In this document: in pieces, positions 8,201 to 17,356 of the stretch
Layout of the letters: every line of letters begins with the position of its first letter
How positions within the stretch are numbered: position 1 is the stretch's first letter
Source: Thermopolyspora flexuosa
Lineage (GTDB): Bacteria; Actinomycetota; Actinomycetes; Streptosporangiales; Streptosporangiaceae
Assembly: GCF_006716785.1 (NCBI RefSeq)
Contig: NZ_VFPQ01000001.1
Location: 2,232,001-2,296,000 of the forward strand
DNA: 64,000 nt
Reading direction: 5' to 3'
Program-made: the position numbers and the translations under genes
Notes under the pieces: model-generated
Seen by the model: only the letters and a program-made list of their open reading frames with translations
What the model was told of the DNA's origin: nothing
Database searches by the model: none

Positions 8201-8351
8201 GATTCGGCGAGTGCCCGGGATCGGCGGTCCGGGCCACGGGCGCGGGACGGGTACGGCACAGCCGCCGGGGGCGTGAGGGTACGGCGGCGCGCGCCGTCCG
8301 GCCCGCGCCGCCGTACCCGTGCGCCCAGGGCGCGGGCCGCGCCGCCAGGGC

Positions 8352-9953
8352 TCAGCCGACGTTCGCCACGGTGACCCGGGCCGCGGCGCTCTCGTTGTGC
8401 AGGCGGTCGAGGGCGGTCACGTAGTAGGTGCCGGTGGCGCGAATCGTGTAGGACTGCCGCGCCCCGCCGGTGGCCGGGACGACCGCGACGAGGTTGCGCG
8501 CCGAGGCGGTCGCGCACGCGTCGCCCTTGCCGCTCACCCGGTAGACCGCGTACGCGCGGGCGCCGGGCGAGGAGCGCCAGCTCAGCGTGGTGCCCTCGGC
8601 CGCCAGATCGGTCACCTTCGCGGGCTTCCCGCCGTCCAGGCCCTTGATCAGCGGGAGCAGCGCCGGGCGGCGGTAGTAATCGGCGACGATGCGGTCGAGC
8701 ACGCCGAGCGGGTTGGTCAGCAGCTGCTTGGCGCTGAAGTAGACGTCGCCCTTCACCTCCGGCTGCTTGCGGTCGAGCGCGATGTGCGCGGGCAGCTCAC
8801 CGGCCTTGGTCCAGGCCGGCTCGTCCTTGCTGCCCACCCGGTAGAGCGCCTGGCCGATGTACAGGTGCACGTCGGTGCCGCGCACCTCCTTCGCCCACCA
8901 CGGCAGCAGCACCGAGTAGCTCGCCGCCTTGTGGCCGCGCGACCAGTAGAGCTGGGGCAGGATGTAGTCCACCGTGCCGGATTTGATCCAGTGCCGGGCG
9001 TCGGCGTGGATCGCGTCGTAGGCGGACATGCCGTTGGTGGCCGACCCGGTCGGGTCCTGCGCCTTGTTGCGCCAGATGCCGAACGGGCTGATGCCGAACT
9101 TCACCCAGCCCTTGGTGCGGTGCACGGCGTCCGACACCTCGGCCACGAGCCGGTTGACGTTGTCCCGGCGCCACTCGGCGAGCGGCTTGCCCTTGCCGTA
9201 CTTCTTGTACGCGGCGGCGTCGTCGAACCTCGCCCCCTGGACGGGATAGGGGTAGAAGTAGTCGTCGAAGTGCACCCCGTCCACGTCGTAGCGCCGCACC
9301 ACGTCCGTGACGACCTTGACGACGTGCTCGCGCACCTCCGGCAGGCCCGGGTTGTAGTAGGCGCGCCCGCCGTACTTGACGACCCACCCGGGGTTGCGCC
9401 GGGCCGGGTGGTTGGCGGGCAGCGCGGAGATGTTGGCGTCGTCCGCGGCCCGGTACGGGTTGAACCACGCGTGGAACTCCAGGCCGCGCTTGTGCGCCTC
9501 GCTGATGAGGAACGGCAGCGGGTCCCAGCCGGGGTCGCCGCCGGCCTTGCCGGTGAGGAACTGCGACCACGGCTCGAGGTCGGAGCGGTAGAAGGCGTCC
9601 CCGGCCGGCCGTACCTGGACGAAGACCGCGTTCAGCCGGCGCTTGACCGCCTCGTCGAGGATGCGCGTGTACTCGGCCTGCTGCCGCTGCACGGACAGGC
9701 CGGTCTTCGACGGCCAGTCGATGTTGCGTACGGTCGCGATCCACACCCCGCGCAGCTCACGCTTGGGGAAGGCGGCGTCGGCCGGGCAGTTCGGGGAGGA
9801 CTCGGCCGAGGCGACGCGGGAGGTGGCCACGGCGGTGGCGGGTTTCTTCCCACCCTTCTCCTGCTCGGCCTGTGCCTTCGGTCCGAACACGTAGGCGGCC
9901 CCGGTCGTGGCGACGGCGATGACGGTGGCGACAAGCAGCGGACGGTGGTGCAT
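8352..9953 (-). CDS. Secreted GHL10 (DUF187)-type glycoside hydrolase-like protein
   Basis: 533 residues from the ATG at 9953; an in-frame ATG at 9983 would lengthen the N-terminus. A signal peptide (residues 1-~29, ending GPKAQA) precedes a TIM-barrel domain of the GHL10 type: RELRGVWIATV..NIDWPS, NAVFVQVRPAGDAFY, LEFHAWFNPYRA, VDGVHFDDYFYPYP and DYILPQLYWSRG. Related secreted proteins such as Bacillus YngK are predicted glycosidases. The Asp pair in HFDDYF is the likely catalytic or substrate-binding site. The last ~90 residues (from KVTDLAAEGTTLSW) form a fibronectin III-like module. Substrate unknown; a cell-wall or extracellular glycan is plausible. It lies between the phosphatase-like membrane gene and the EF-G2 gene, all on the minus strand. 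Confidence 0.85.
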   Translation of the reverse strand: MHHRPLLVATVIAVATTGAAYVFGPKAQAEQEKGGKKPATAVATSRVASAESSPNCPADAAFPKRELRGVWIATVRNIDWPSKTGLSVQRQQAEYTRILDEAVKRRLNAVFVQVRPAGDAFYRSDLEPWSQFLTGKAGGDPGWDPLPFLISEAHKRGLEFHAWFNPYRAADDANISALPANHPARRNPGWVVKYGGRAYYNPGLPEVREHVVKVVTDVVRRYDVDGVHFDDYFYPYPVQGARFDDAAAYKKYGKGKPLAEWRRDNVNRLVAEVSDAVHRTKGWVKFGISPFGIWRNKAQDPTGSATNGMSAYDAIHADARHWIKSGTVDYILPQLYWSRGHKAASYSVLLPWWAKEVRGTDVHLYIGQALYRVGSKDEPAWTKAGELPAHIALDRKQPEVKGDVYFSAKQLLTNPLGVLDRIVADYYRRPALLPLIKGLDGGKPAKVTDLAAEGTTLSWRSSPGARAYAVYRVSGKGDACATASARNLVAVVPATGGARQSYTIRATGTYYVTALDRLHNESAAARVTVANVG

Positions 9954-10131
9954 GGTCCCCAAGTCTGGCACCGCGTCCGCCATGGCACGGTACGAAAACC
10001 CTATTGGTTGGTGATGACAAACCGGATCGTTGTCCAAAATTTGGGGCGAGCCGGGGCGGCCGCGTCCGGACACGGCCGCCCCTACCTGCCACATCCCGGA
10101 CGAACCTGGACGGATCCGCCCGAGACCGGCG

Positions 10132-12297
10132 TCAGCTCGCGGCCTTCGCCTCGCCCGTCACCTTCTCGGCGAGGTGCTGCGGCAGCGGCTCGTAGCGCAG
10201 GAAGGACCGGGTGAAGGTCCCGGTGCCGTGCGACATCGACCGCAGGTCGATCGCGTAGCGGATGATCTCCAGCTCGGGGACCTCGGCCTTGATCAGCGTG
10301 CGGCCGGTGTTGCCGACCGGCTCGGTGCCGAGCACCCGGCCGCGCCGGGCGGACAGGTCCGACATGATCGTGCCGACGTAGTCGTCGGGCACGAGCACGG
10401 AGACCTCGTCCACCGGCTCGAGCAGCAGCATCGGCACCTTGTTCGCCGCCTCCTTCAGCGCGAGCTGCCCCGCGATCTGGAAGGCCATGTCCGAGGAGTC
10501 CACCGAGTGCGCCTTGCCGTCGTAGAGCGTCACCCGGATGTCCACCACCGGGTACCCGGCGACGAGCCCGCGCTCCATCTGGGTGCGCACGCCCTTCTCC
10601 ACCGACGGGATGAACTGGCGCGGGATCACGCCGCCGACGATCTGGTCGACGAACTCGAAACCGCCGCCCGACGGCAACGGCTCGACCCGGATGTGGCAGA
10701 TGGCGTACTGGCCGTGGCCGCCGGTCTGCTTGACGTTGCGGCCCATCGCCTCGGCCGTGCCGCCGAAGGTCTCCCGCAGCGGCACCCGCAGCTCGACCTT
10801 CTCCACCGCCACGCCGTGCCGCTTGGCCAGCCGCTCGAGCAACACGTCCGCGTGCGCCTCGCCCATGCACCACAGCACGAGCTGGCGGGTCTCGGCGTTG
10901 TTCTCCAGCCGCAGCGTCGGGTCCTCGGCCACCAGCCGGCCCAGCGCCTGGGACAGCTTGTCCTCGTCGGCCTTCGACCTGGCGCGGACCGCCACCGGCA
11001 GCAGCGGCTCGGGCATCGTCCAGGCGGTCATCAGCAGCGGGCGGTCCTTGTCGGACAGCGTGTCGCCGGTCTCCGCCCGGGACAGCTTCGCGATCGCCAC
11101 CACGTCACCGGCGATCGCCTTCGAGATCGGCCGCTGGTGCTTGCCGAGCGGGCAGGACAGCGCGCCGATCCGCTCGTCGACGTCGTGGTCCTCGTGCCCG
11201 CGGTCGGCGAGGCCGTGCCCGGAGACGTGCACCACGGTGTCCGGGCGCAGCGTGCCGGAGAACACCCGCACCAGGCTGATGCGGCCGACGTACGGGTCGC
11301 TCGTCGTCTTGACCACCTCGGCGACGAGCGGGCCGTCCGGGTCGCAGGTGATGTCGGTGACCGGGGTGCCGTCGATCGTGGTGATCTCCGGCAGCGGGTG
11401 CTCCAGCGGCGACGGGAAGCCCTGGGTGATGCCGTCGAGCAGCTCGATCAGGCCGACCGCGGGGCCGGCGCCGGGGGCCGCGCAGACCGGCAGGACCGGG
11501 TAGAAGCCGCCGCGGGCCACCGCCTTCTCCAGGTCCTGGATGAGCATCTTGGGGTCGAGGTCCTCGCCCGCGAGGTAGCGGTCCATGAGGGACTCGTCCT
11601 CGCTCTCCTGGATGATGCCCTCGATGAGCTCGCCCCGGTACGTCTCGATCGCGTCGGCGTGCGCGGCGTCCGGCTCGCGCTCGGTGCGCTTGCCGCTCGT
11701 GTAGTCGTAGAAGGTCTGGGTGAGCAGGCCGATCAGGCCCTGCACCCGCTGGTCGCCGACGACCGGCAGGTAGAGCGGGGCGACGCCCTCGCCGAACGCG
11801 TCCTGGCAGGTGGCGAGGACCTCGTCGAAGTCGGCCCGCTGGTGGTCGATCTTGGTGATCACGACGGCGCGCGGCATGCCCACCGCCGCGCACTCCTCCC
11901 AGAGCATCCGGGTGAGCCCGTCGATGCCGTCCGCCGCCGAGACGACGAAGAGCGCCGCGTCGGCGGCCCGCAGCCCGGCCCGCAGATCGCCGACGAAGTC
12001 GGCGTAGCCGGGGGTGTCGAGCAGATTGATCTTGATGCCGTTGTGCACGACCGGCGCGAGGGAGAGGTTCACCGAGCGCTGCTGGCGGACCTCGACCTCG
12101 TCGTAGTCGCTGACCGTGGTGCCGTCCTCGACCCGGCCGGCGCGCGTGATGGTGCCGGTCGCGGCGAGCAGCGCCTCGACCAGCGTCGTCTTCCCCGCTC
12201 CGGAGTGGCCGACCAGCACGACGTTGCGTACCTTCTCGGGCCGGTCGGCCTCCGGTGCCCTGCCGGCGACTCCCGCTGCCCCTGACTTCTCCGCCAC
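10132..12297 (-). CDS. Elongation factor G-like protein (EF-G2)
   Basis: 721 residues; GTG start at 12297 with AGGAGG four bases upstream. It has the EF-G domain series: a GTPase domain with P-loop GHSGAGKTT (from residue 30), DTPGYADF (94-101) and TKID (148-151), followed by domains II-V. Compared with translational EF-G, the switch II motif DTPGH has Tyr98 in place of the catalytic His, and NKxD is TKID. This matches the actinobacterial EF-G2/FusA2 group (M. tuberculosis Rv0120c). The M. smegmatis member is reported to bind GTP but to lack ribosome-stimulated GTPase activity. The role is therefore uncertain and it should not be read as the main translocase. It is divergent from pgsA. Confidence 0.88.
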   Translation of the reverse strand: MAEKSGAAGVAGRAPEADRPEKVRNVVLVGHSGAGKTTLVEALLAATGTITRAGRVEDGTTVSDYDEVEVRQQRSVNLSLAPVVHNGIKINLLDTPGYADFVGDLRAGLRAADAALFVVSAADGIDGLTRMLWEECAAVGMPRAVVITKIDHQRADFDEVLATCQDAFGEGVAPLYLPVVGDQRVQGLIGLLTQTFYDYTSGKRTEREPDAAHADAIETYRGELIEGIIQESEDESLMDRYLAGEDLDPKMLIQDLEKAVARGGFYPVLPVCAAPGAGPAVGLIELLDGITQGFPSPLEHPLPEITTIDGTPVTDITCDPDGPLVAEVVKTTSDPYVGRISLVRVFSGTLRPDTVVHVSGHGLADRGHEDHDVDERIGALSCPLGKHQRPISKAIAGDVVAIAKLSRAETGDTLSDKDRPLLMTAWTMPEPLLPVAVRARSKADEDKLSQALGRLVAEDPTLRLENNAETRQLVLWCMGEAHADVLLERLAKRHGVAVEKVELRVPLRETFGGTAEAMGRNVKQTGGHGQYAICHIRVEPLPSGGGFEFVDQIVGGVIPRQFIPSVEKGVRTQMERGLVAGYPVVDIRVTLYDGKAHSVDSSDMAFQIAGQLALKEAANKVPMLLLEPVDEVSVLVPDDYVGTIMSDLSARRGRVLGTEPVGNTGRTLIKAEVPELEIIRYAIDLRSMSHGTGTFTRSFLRYEPLPQHLAEKVTGEAKAAS

Positions 12298-12643
12298 TTC
12301 GCCTCCTGGTGACTCGGAGGGTCGTGCCCGGTCGCGGAGCCTCGCCTCGCCGTGTGTTTCCCGGCCGTTCTCGTGGCCGCCGCCGCGCGTTCCGGTGGCG
12401 CCCGCTACACTTCCGGGAGTCCGCCTCCTTTCCCGTTGGTCCGGCTCGGCTCTTTCGCCCGGACGCGACCACGTTGTCTCGCTGCCACGCCCGGCGCCCC
12501 CAGCCGGACGCGCGCAGTGGGGGTATCGCTCGTGTGTCCCACCCTTTACCCATACGGCGGCTATCACAAGAGCCTGACGGTAAAAGTGCGGAATCAGACA
12601 CGGATATCGGCCCGGCCGCGCGGTGTCCTACGATCGGACGGCA
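12298..12643. other. Divergent promoter region between EF-G2 and pgsA
   Basis: 346 bases with no supported gene. AT content rises at about 12535-12615, the likely location of the pgsA promoter. TTTACC near 12545 and GGTAAA near 12580 are inverted but too far apart to call an operator. Confidence 0.4.
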
Positions 12644-13246
12644 ATGCTCAACGTCCTTCGTCCCACCGTGAGCCGCGTGCTGACCCCCCTGGGCCGGGCG
12701 CTCGCCGACCGTGGGGTCAGCCCCAACATGGTGACCGCCGTCGGCACCCTCGGCACGGTCGCCTCCGCGCTGTACTTCTTCCCGCGGGGCGAGCTGGTGT
12801 GGGGGGCTCTCGCCGTTGCCGTGTTCGCCCTCTCCGACATGATCGACGGGGCGGTGGCCCGCGCGAAGGGGGGAACCGGCAGCAGGTGGGGCGCCTTCCT
12901 CGACTCGAGCCTTGACCGCCTCGCGGACGCCGCCATCTTCTCCGCGCTCACCTGGCACTTCTTCACCGACGACCGGCCGGTGCTCGCCGGGGTGACGCTG
13001 TTCTGCCTGGTGGCCGGGATGCTCGTGTCGTACGTCAAGGCGCGGGCCGAGGGACTCGGCATGACCTGCAACGTCGGCATCGCCGAGCGCACCGAGCGGC
13101 TCGCCGTCGTGCTGCTGTCCGCGCTCCTCGGCGGCCTCGGCGTGCCGTACCTGCCCGACGCCGGGCTGTGGCTGCTCGCCGCGGCGAGCGCGTTCACCGT
13201 GGTCCAGCGGGTGCTCCATGTGCACCGTCAAGCGGTGACAGAATGA
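12644..13246 (+). CDS. pgsA: Phosphatidylinositol phosphate synthase (CDP-alcohol phosphotransferase)
   Basis: 200 residues from ATG 12644; a GTG at 12623 would add seven residues. The CDP-alcohol phosphotransferase signature is intact: SDMIDGAVAR (Asp65, Asp68, Gly69, Arg73) and WGAFLDSSLDR (Gly83, Asp87, Asp91). These residues bind the metal ions and CDP-diacylglycerol. In actinobacteria this gene, followed directly by an acyltransferase and pimA, encodes the enzyme joining CDP-diacylglycerol and inositol-1-phosphate to make phosphatidylinositol phosphate, the first step towards phosphatidylinositol mannosides. About six membrane helices are predicted. The next two genes continue the same pathway. 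Confidence 0.92.
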   Translation: MLNVLRPTVSRVLTPLGRALADRGVSPNMVTAVGTLGTVASALYFFPRGELVWGALAVAVFALSDMIDGAVARAKGGTGSRWGAFLDSSLDRLADAAIFSALTWHFFTDDRPVLAGVTLFCLVAGMLVSYVKARAEGLGMTCNVGIAERTERLAVVLLSALLGGLGVPYLPDAGLWLLAAASAFTVVQRVLHVHRQAVTE

Positions 13247-13460
13247 GGGTCAACTGAGGGTCACGCCGTCGCCGCCGACCACCGGGTACGGCGGCCTCGC
13301 CGCGCCGCCGGGGACGCCCGGGAGCGCGGTGCGCACGGCGGGGGAGAGCGCCGTAGGGTCGGACCTGAAAGCCCGCCCGTACGGCCCGGCCGGGCCGCCA
13401 CGGCGGGCGGGCCGGGGCCGGGTGGACCGCCGGGTGGACAACTGTATGGGGTGAATCGCG

Positions 13461-14426
13461 CTGATCGATCGCATCGTCGCCGCCGCCCTGCACGCCGGAT
13501 GGGTGCTGGTGCCGCGCCTCCCCGAGCGGGTGGCCGCCTGGATCTTCCGGCTCATCGCCGACTTCCTGTGGCTGCGCCAGGGCAGGTCCGTGCGCCGGCT
13601 GCAGTCGAACTACGCCCGGGTGCTCGGCTGCGCCCCGGACGACCCGCGGGTGCGCCGGCTCGGCCGCGCGGGCGTGCGCTCCTACATGCGCTACTGGATG
13701 GAGGCGCTGCGGCTGCCCGCGATGAGCCGGGAGCGCATCCTCGCGGGCACCGTCGCCCACGGTGACGAGATCATGTTCAAGTACCTCGACCGGGGGCAGG
13801 GCGCGGTGATGGCGCTGCCGCACATGGGCAACTGGGACCTCGCCGGCGCCTGGCTGGTGCACAAGGGCCACCCGTTCACCACCGTGATGGAGCGGCTCAA
13901 GCCCGAGTCGCTGTACGAGCGCTTCGTCGCCTACCGGGAGGGCCTCGGCATGGAGGTGCTGCCGCTCACCCGCAAGGAGGGCGGCAGCGCGGGCGCCTTC
14001 GGCGTGCTGGCGCGGCGGCTGCGCGAGGGGCGCCCGGTCTGCCTGCCCGCCGACCGGGACCTCACCGCGACCGGCGTGGAGGTGGACTTCTTCGGCGCCC
14101 GCACCCGCATGGCGCCCGGCCCGGCGCTGCTGTCCATCCAGACCGGCGCGCCGCTCATCCCGGCCGCGCTCTGGTTCGAGAAGGACGGCTGGGGGGTGCG
14201 GATCTTCGACGAGATCCCCGTCCCCGAGCACGGCACCCGGCAGGAGAAGGTCCAGATCATGACCCAGGCGATGGCGCGGGCCTTCGAGAAGGGGATCGCC
14301 GAGCACCTGGAGGACTGGCACATGATGCAGCGCCTGTGGCTCGACGACCTGGAGCCGCGCCCGGCGCCCGCCGGCGGGGCCGCCGAGGCCGCCGCGGACC
14401 CCAACCCCCCTGCGAGCGGGACATGA
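13461..14426 (+). CDS. Phosphatidylinositol mannoside acyltransferase
   Basis: Member of the HtrB/LpxL lysophospholipid acyltransferase family that acylates a mannose of PIM at the inner face of the plasma membrane (Rv2611c-like). The active-site HX4D motif is HMGNWD (His121, Asp126), followed by FTTVMERLKPESLYERF and a CLPADRDLTATGVEVDFFG segment typical of the group. The first ATG/GTG in frame is GTG 13503, but homology extends upstream (LIDRIVAAALHAGW) to the CTG at 13461, which has GGGGTGA about nine bases before it; a stop at 13452 bounds the frame. I therefore favour a CTG start (321 residues), with GTG 13503 as the alternative. Its stop overlaps the pimA start. Confidence 0.88.
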   Translation: MIDRIVAAALHAGWVLVPRLPERVAAWIFRLIADFLWLRQGRSVRRLQSNYARVLGCAPDDPRVRRLGRAGVRSYMRYWMEALRLPAMSRERILAGTVAHGDEIMFKYLDRGQGAVMALPHMGNWDLAGAWLVHKGHPFTTVMERLKPESLYERFVAYREGLGMEVLPLTRKEGGSAGAFGVLARRLREGRPVCLPADRDLTATGVEVDFFGARTRMAPGPALLSIQTGAPLIPAALWFEKDGWGVRIFDEIPVPEHGTRQEKVQIMTQAMARAFEKGIAEHLEDWHMMQRLWLDDLEPRPAPAGGAAEAAADPNPPASGT

Positions 14427-15556
14427 GGATCGGAATCGTCTGCCCCTACACCTGGGACGTGCCGGGCGGGGTGCAGGCGCACGTGCGCGACCTCGCCGAG
14501 GCGCTGATCGCCGACGGCCACCACGTGTCGGTGATCGCCCCCGCGGCCGACGACGCGCCGCTGCCGCCGTACGTGGTGCCCGCGGGCCGCGCCGTGCCGG
14601 TGCCGTACAACGGGGCGGTGGCCCGCCTGGCGTTCGGCTTTTTGTCGGCGAGCCGGGTGCGCAAGTGGGTGCGCGAGGGCCGCTTCGACGTGCTGCACGT
14701 GCACGAGCCGCAGGTGCCCTCGCTCGGCCTGCTCGCCTGCTGGGTGGCGCGCGGCCCGATCGTCGCCACCTGGCACTCGTCGATCCCGCGCTCCCGGATG
14801 CTCGCCGTCGGCGCGCCGATGCTGCAGAGCGCCCTGGAGAAGATCACCGGCCGGATCGTGGTCTCCGAGGCCGCCCGAAAGACCCTCGTCGAGCACCTCG
14901 GCGGCGACGCGGTGATCATCCCCAACGGGGTCACCGTGGACCGGTACGCGCACGGCGAGCCGCTGCCCGGCTGGCGGGACAAGGGCGAGGTGATCGGCTT
15001 CCTCGGGCGCATCGACGAGCCGCGCAAGGGCCTGCCGGTGCTGCTCGACGCGTTCGCCATGCTCGCCCCCGAGCGCCCCAGGCTGCACCTGCTCATCGCC
15101 GGGCCCGGCGACGGGGACGAGGTGCGCGAGCGGGTGCCCGCGGAGTACCGCGACCGGGTCGCCCTGCTCGGCATGGTGAGCGAGGAGGACAAGGTCCGGG
15201 CGTACCATTCGGTGGACGTGTTCTGCGCCCCCAACCTGGGCGGGGAGAGCTTCGGCATCGTGCTCGCCGAGGCGATGTCGGCCGGGGCCCCGATCCTCGC
15301 CAGCGACATCCCGGCGTTCCGCCGGGTGCTGGGGGAGGGGCAGGCCGGGGCGCTGTTCGAGACCGGCAACCCCGCCTCGCTCGCCCGCGAGGCCGCCCGG
15401 CTGCTCGACGACCCCGGGCGGCGGGCGAAGCTGTCCGACGAGGCGCGGATCGCGGTGCGCAGGTACGACTGGTCGACGGTGGCGCGGGACGTGCTGCGCG
15501 TCTACGAGACGGTGACCGCCGCGCAGGCGGGCGTCACCGAGGACGAGGACCGGTGA
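14423..15556 (+). CDS. pimA: Phosphatidyl-myo-inositol alpha-mannosyltransferase PimA
   Basis: GT4 (GT-B fold) glycosyltransferase of 377 residues that transfers mannose from GDP-mannose to the 2-position of phosphatidylinositol on the cytoplasmic side of the membrane. The glycine loop is DVPGGVQAH (Gly15-Gly16). His118 (WHSS), Arg196 (FLGRID) and Lys202 (RKG) fall at the positions known to be catalytic or donor-binding in mycobacterial PimA. GGESFGIVLAEAM supplies the EX7E pair (Glu275, Glu283). The ATG overlaps the acyltransferase stop as ATGA, so the two are translationally coupled; pgsA, acyltransferase and pimA form one pathway operon. Confidence 0.95.
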   Translation: MRIGIVCPYTWDVPGGVQAHVRDLAEALIADGHHVSVIAPAADDAPLPPYVVPAGRAVPVPYNGAVARLAFGFLSASRVRKWVREGRFDVLHVHEPQVPSLGLLACWVARGPIVATWHSSIPRSRMLAVGAPMLQSALEKITGRIVVSEAARKTLVEHLGGDAVIIPNGVTVDRYAHGEPLPGWRDKGEVIGFLGRIDEPRKGLPVLLDAFAMLAPERPRLHLLIAGPGDGDEVRERVPAEYRDRVALLGMVSEEDKVRAYHSVDVFCAPNLGGESFGIVLAEAMSAGAPILASDIPAFRRVLGEGQAGALFETGNPASLAREAARLLDDPGRRAKLSDEARIAVRRYDWSTVARDVLRVYETVTAAQAGVTEDEDR

Positions 15557-15622
15557 ACGGGAACCGATGACGACCGCACTGGCCGGGGCACGGCCCCTGA
15601 GCGGGTTTGAGCGGGGGCGGCC

Positions 15623-16165
15623 GTGAACGCGACGCTGATCCTGGTGGTGGGCGTGCTCGTGGTGCTCACCGCCGTGTACATCTCCTGGCGGGCCGGGCGG
15701 CTCGACCGCATGCACATCCGGCTGGAGACCGCCCGCGAGGCGATCGACGCCGCCCTGGTACGGCGGGCCGCGGTCGCCCTCGAGCTCGCCGCCTCGCGCA
15801 TCCTCGACCCGGCGACGAGCCTCGTGCTCGCCACCGCGGCCCACCACGCCCGCACCGCCGGGCCGGAGGAGCGCGAGCTCGCCGAGAGCGACCTGTCGAA
15901 GACCCTGCGCGCGGTGGTCGACCAGGACCGGTTCCGCGAGCGCATGGCCGAGGCCCCGGGCGGCCCGGAGCTCATGGCCGAGCTCGACGCCGCGGTGAAG
16001 AAGGTCGTCTACTCCCGCCGCTTCTACAACAACGCGGTCGCGGTGACCCGGGCCGCGCACCGGCGCTGGCTGGTGCGCACGCTCCGGCTCGCCGGTCATA
16101 CCGAATTGCCGCAGTTCTTCGAGATGGACGACGATCCGCCCAAGACGTTTACGACAGAGAAGTAA
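15623..16165 (+). CDS. LemA-like single-pass membrane protein
   Basis: 180 residues from GTG 15623. One N-terminal membrane helix (residues ~4-22) is followed by a helical domain. The segments AREAIDAALVRRAAVALELA and SRRFYNNAVAVTRAAHRR, and a C-terminal LPQFFEMDDDPP, resemble the LemA family, whose members have an extracytoplasmic N-terminus, a long helical hairpin and no known enzymatic activity. The gene follows pimA by 66 bases and is probably cotranscribed. In mycobacteria another membrane protein gene (Rv2609c) occupies this place. Role unknown. Confidence 0.65.
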   Translation: MNATLILVVGVLVVLTAVYISWRAGRLDRMHIRLETAREAIDAALVRRAAVALELAASRILDPATSLVLATAAHHARTAGPEERELAESDLSKTLRAVVDQDRFRERMAEAPGGPELMAELDAAVKKVVYSRRFYNNAVAVTRAAHRRWLVRTLRLAGHTELPQFFEMDDDPPKTFTTEK

Positions 16166-16218
16166 GGGAACATCAGTAAACTTCTTCCCAATTTCCGAAG
16201 ATTGGGAGGAGTTCTGCG

Positions 16219-17229
16219 GTGCGCTTGACCCGGATGGCCTGCGTCGTCCTGGCCGGTGGGGCGTTGCTCGCGCCTGCGGCCTGTTCGTCCGACGAGCCCG
16301 CGGCGGCCCCGCCGCAGGCGGCCACGGAGTCACAGACGCCGGCCCCGGAGCCGACGCCGCCGCCGTCCCACCCGTTCACCGGCGCGGCCACCGAGAAGCG
16401 CAACCCGGTGCTCGCCGTGAAGATCGAGAACACCGCGGCGGGCAAGCCCCAGATGGGCCTGAAGAGCGCCGACATCGTCTACGTCACCCAGGTCGAGGGC
16501 GGGCTCACCCGGCTGATCGCGATCTTCTCCTCGCGGTACCCGGCGAAGGTGGGCCCGGTGCGCAGCGCGCGCATCTCCGACCTGTACATCCTGTCGATGT
16601 TCGGCAAGCCCGCGCTGTCGTACTCCGGGGTCCAGACGAAGATGATCCCGTTCATGCAGCGCGCGTCGCTGTTCGACGTCTCCGACAGCGCCGCCCCCGG
16701 CGCCTACCAGCGCGAGCCCGGCCGGGTCGCGCCGTACAACCTGGTCGCCTCCCCGCGCAAGCTGCTCGCCAAGGCCCCCGACGCGACCGAGGCGAAGGAC
16801 ATCGGGTTCGTGTTCGGCGACGCCCCCGAGGGCGGCACCGAGCGCAAGACGTTCACCGTGCGCTATCCGGCCGCGCGGTTCACCTTCGGCTGGTCCGAGC
16901 GCCGCAAGCAGTGGCTCATCTGGCAGGACGGCAAGCGCAACATGGCGGCCGAGGGCGGCCAGCTCGGCGCGCCCACCATCGTGATCCAGTACGTCAAGAC
17001 CACCCGGTCCCAGTTCCACGACGTCAACGGCAGCTACACGCCGCTGCTGCACACCGTCGGCAAGGGCCGGGCGGTGGTGCTGCGGGACGGCAAGGCCTAC
17101 CAGGCCCGCTGGTCGCGGCCGAACCAGAGGTCCGGCACCACCTTCACCACCCCGGACGGCGAGCCGATGCCGTTCGCCAAGGGCCAGGTCTGGGTGGTGC
17201 TCGCCGCGCCCAAGCCGGTCGCGCCCTGA
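16219..17229 (+). CDS. DUF3048 lipoprotein (YerB-like)
   Basis: 336 residues; GTG start at 16219 behind GGGAGGAG. A short signal sequence ends in a lipobox LAPAAC (Cys22), followed by a Pro/Ala-rich linker, so the protein is anchored to the outside of the membrane. The rest is one DUF3048 domain: VLAVKIENT, GLKSADIVYVTQVEGGLTR, VGPVRSAR, and C-terminal IVIQYVKT and ARWSRPNQ. The family is widespread in Gram-positive bacteria and has no established function. No enzyme motif is recognisable. Confidence 0.85.
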   Translation: MRLTRMACVVLAGGALLAPAACSSDEPAAAPPQAATESQTPAPEPTPPPSHPFTGAATEKRNPVLAVKIENTAAGKPQMGLKSADIVYVTQVEGGLTRLIAIFSSRYPAKVGPVRSARISDLYILSMFGKPALSYSGVQTKMIPFMQRASLFDVSDSAAPGAYQREPGRVAPYNLVASPRKLLAKAPDATEAKDIGFVFGDAPEGGTERKTFTVRYPAARFTFGWSERRKQWLIWQDGKRNMAAEGGQLGAPTIVIQYVKTTRSQFHDVNGSYTPLLHTVGKGRAVVLRDGKAYQARWSRPNQRSGTTFTTPDGEPMPFAKGQVWVVLAAPKPVAP

Positions 17230-17356
17230 CGCCCGCCGCGCGAGCCGTACCGCGGCGCCGGTACGGCGTGGCGGCCGGGCGGCCCCGTCGGCCGAGGATC
17301 GGCGACCACGTATCCTTGGTGCTTGAGCAAGCATGTCCGTGATGTGAGGTAGGACC

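Noticed and set aside
5779-12297. Minus-strand block between the HIT gene and pgsA as a recent insertion
   Set aside because: Gene composition and codon use match the surroundings, no repeats or integrase flank it, and a similar interruption with an EF-G-like gene is, as far as I recall, also found in streptomycetes.
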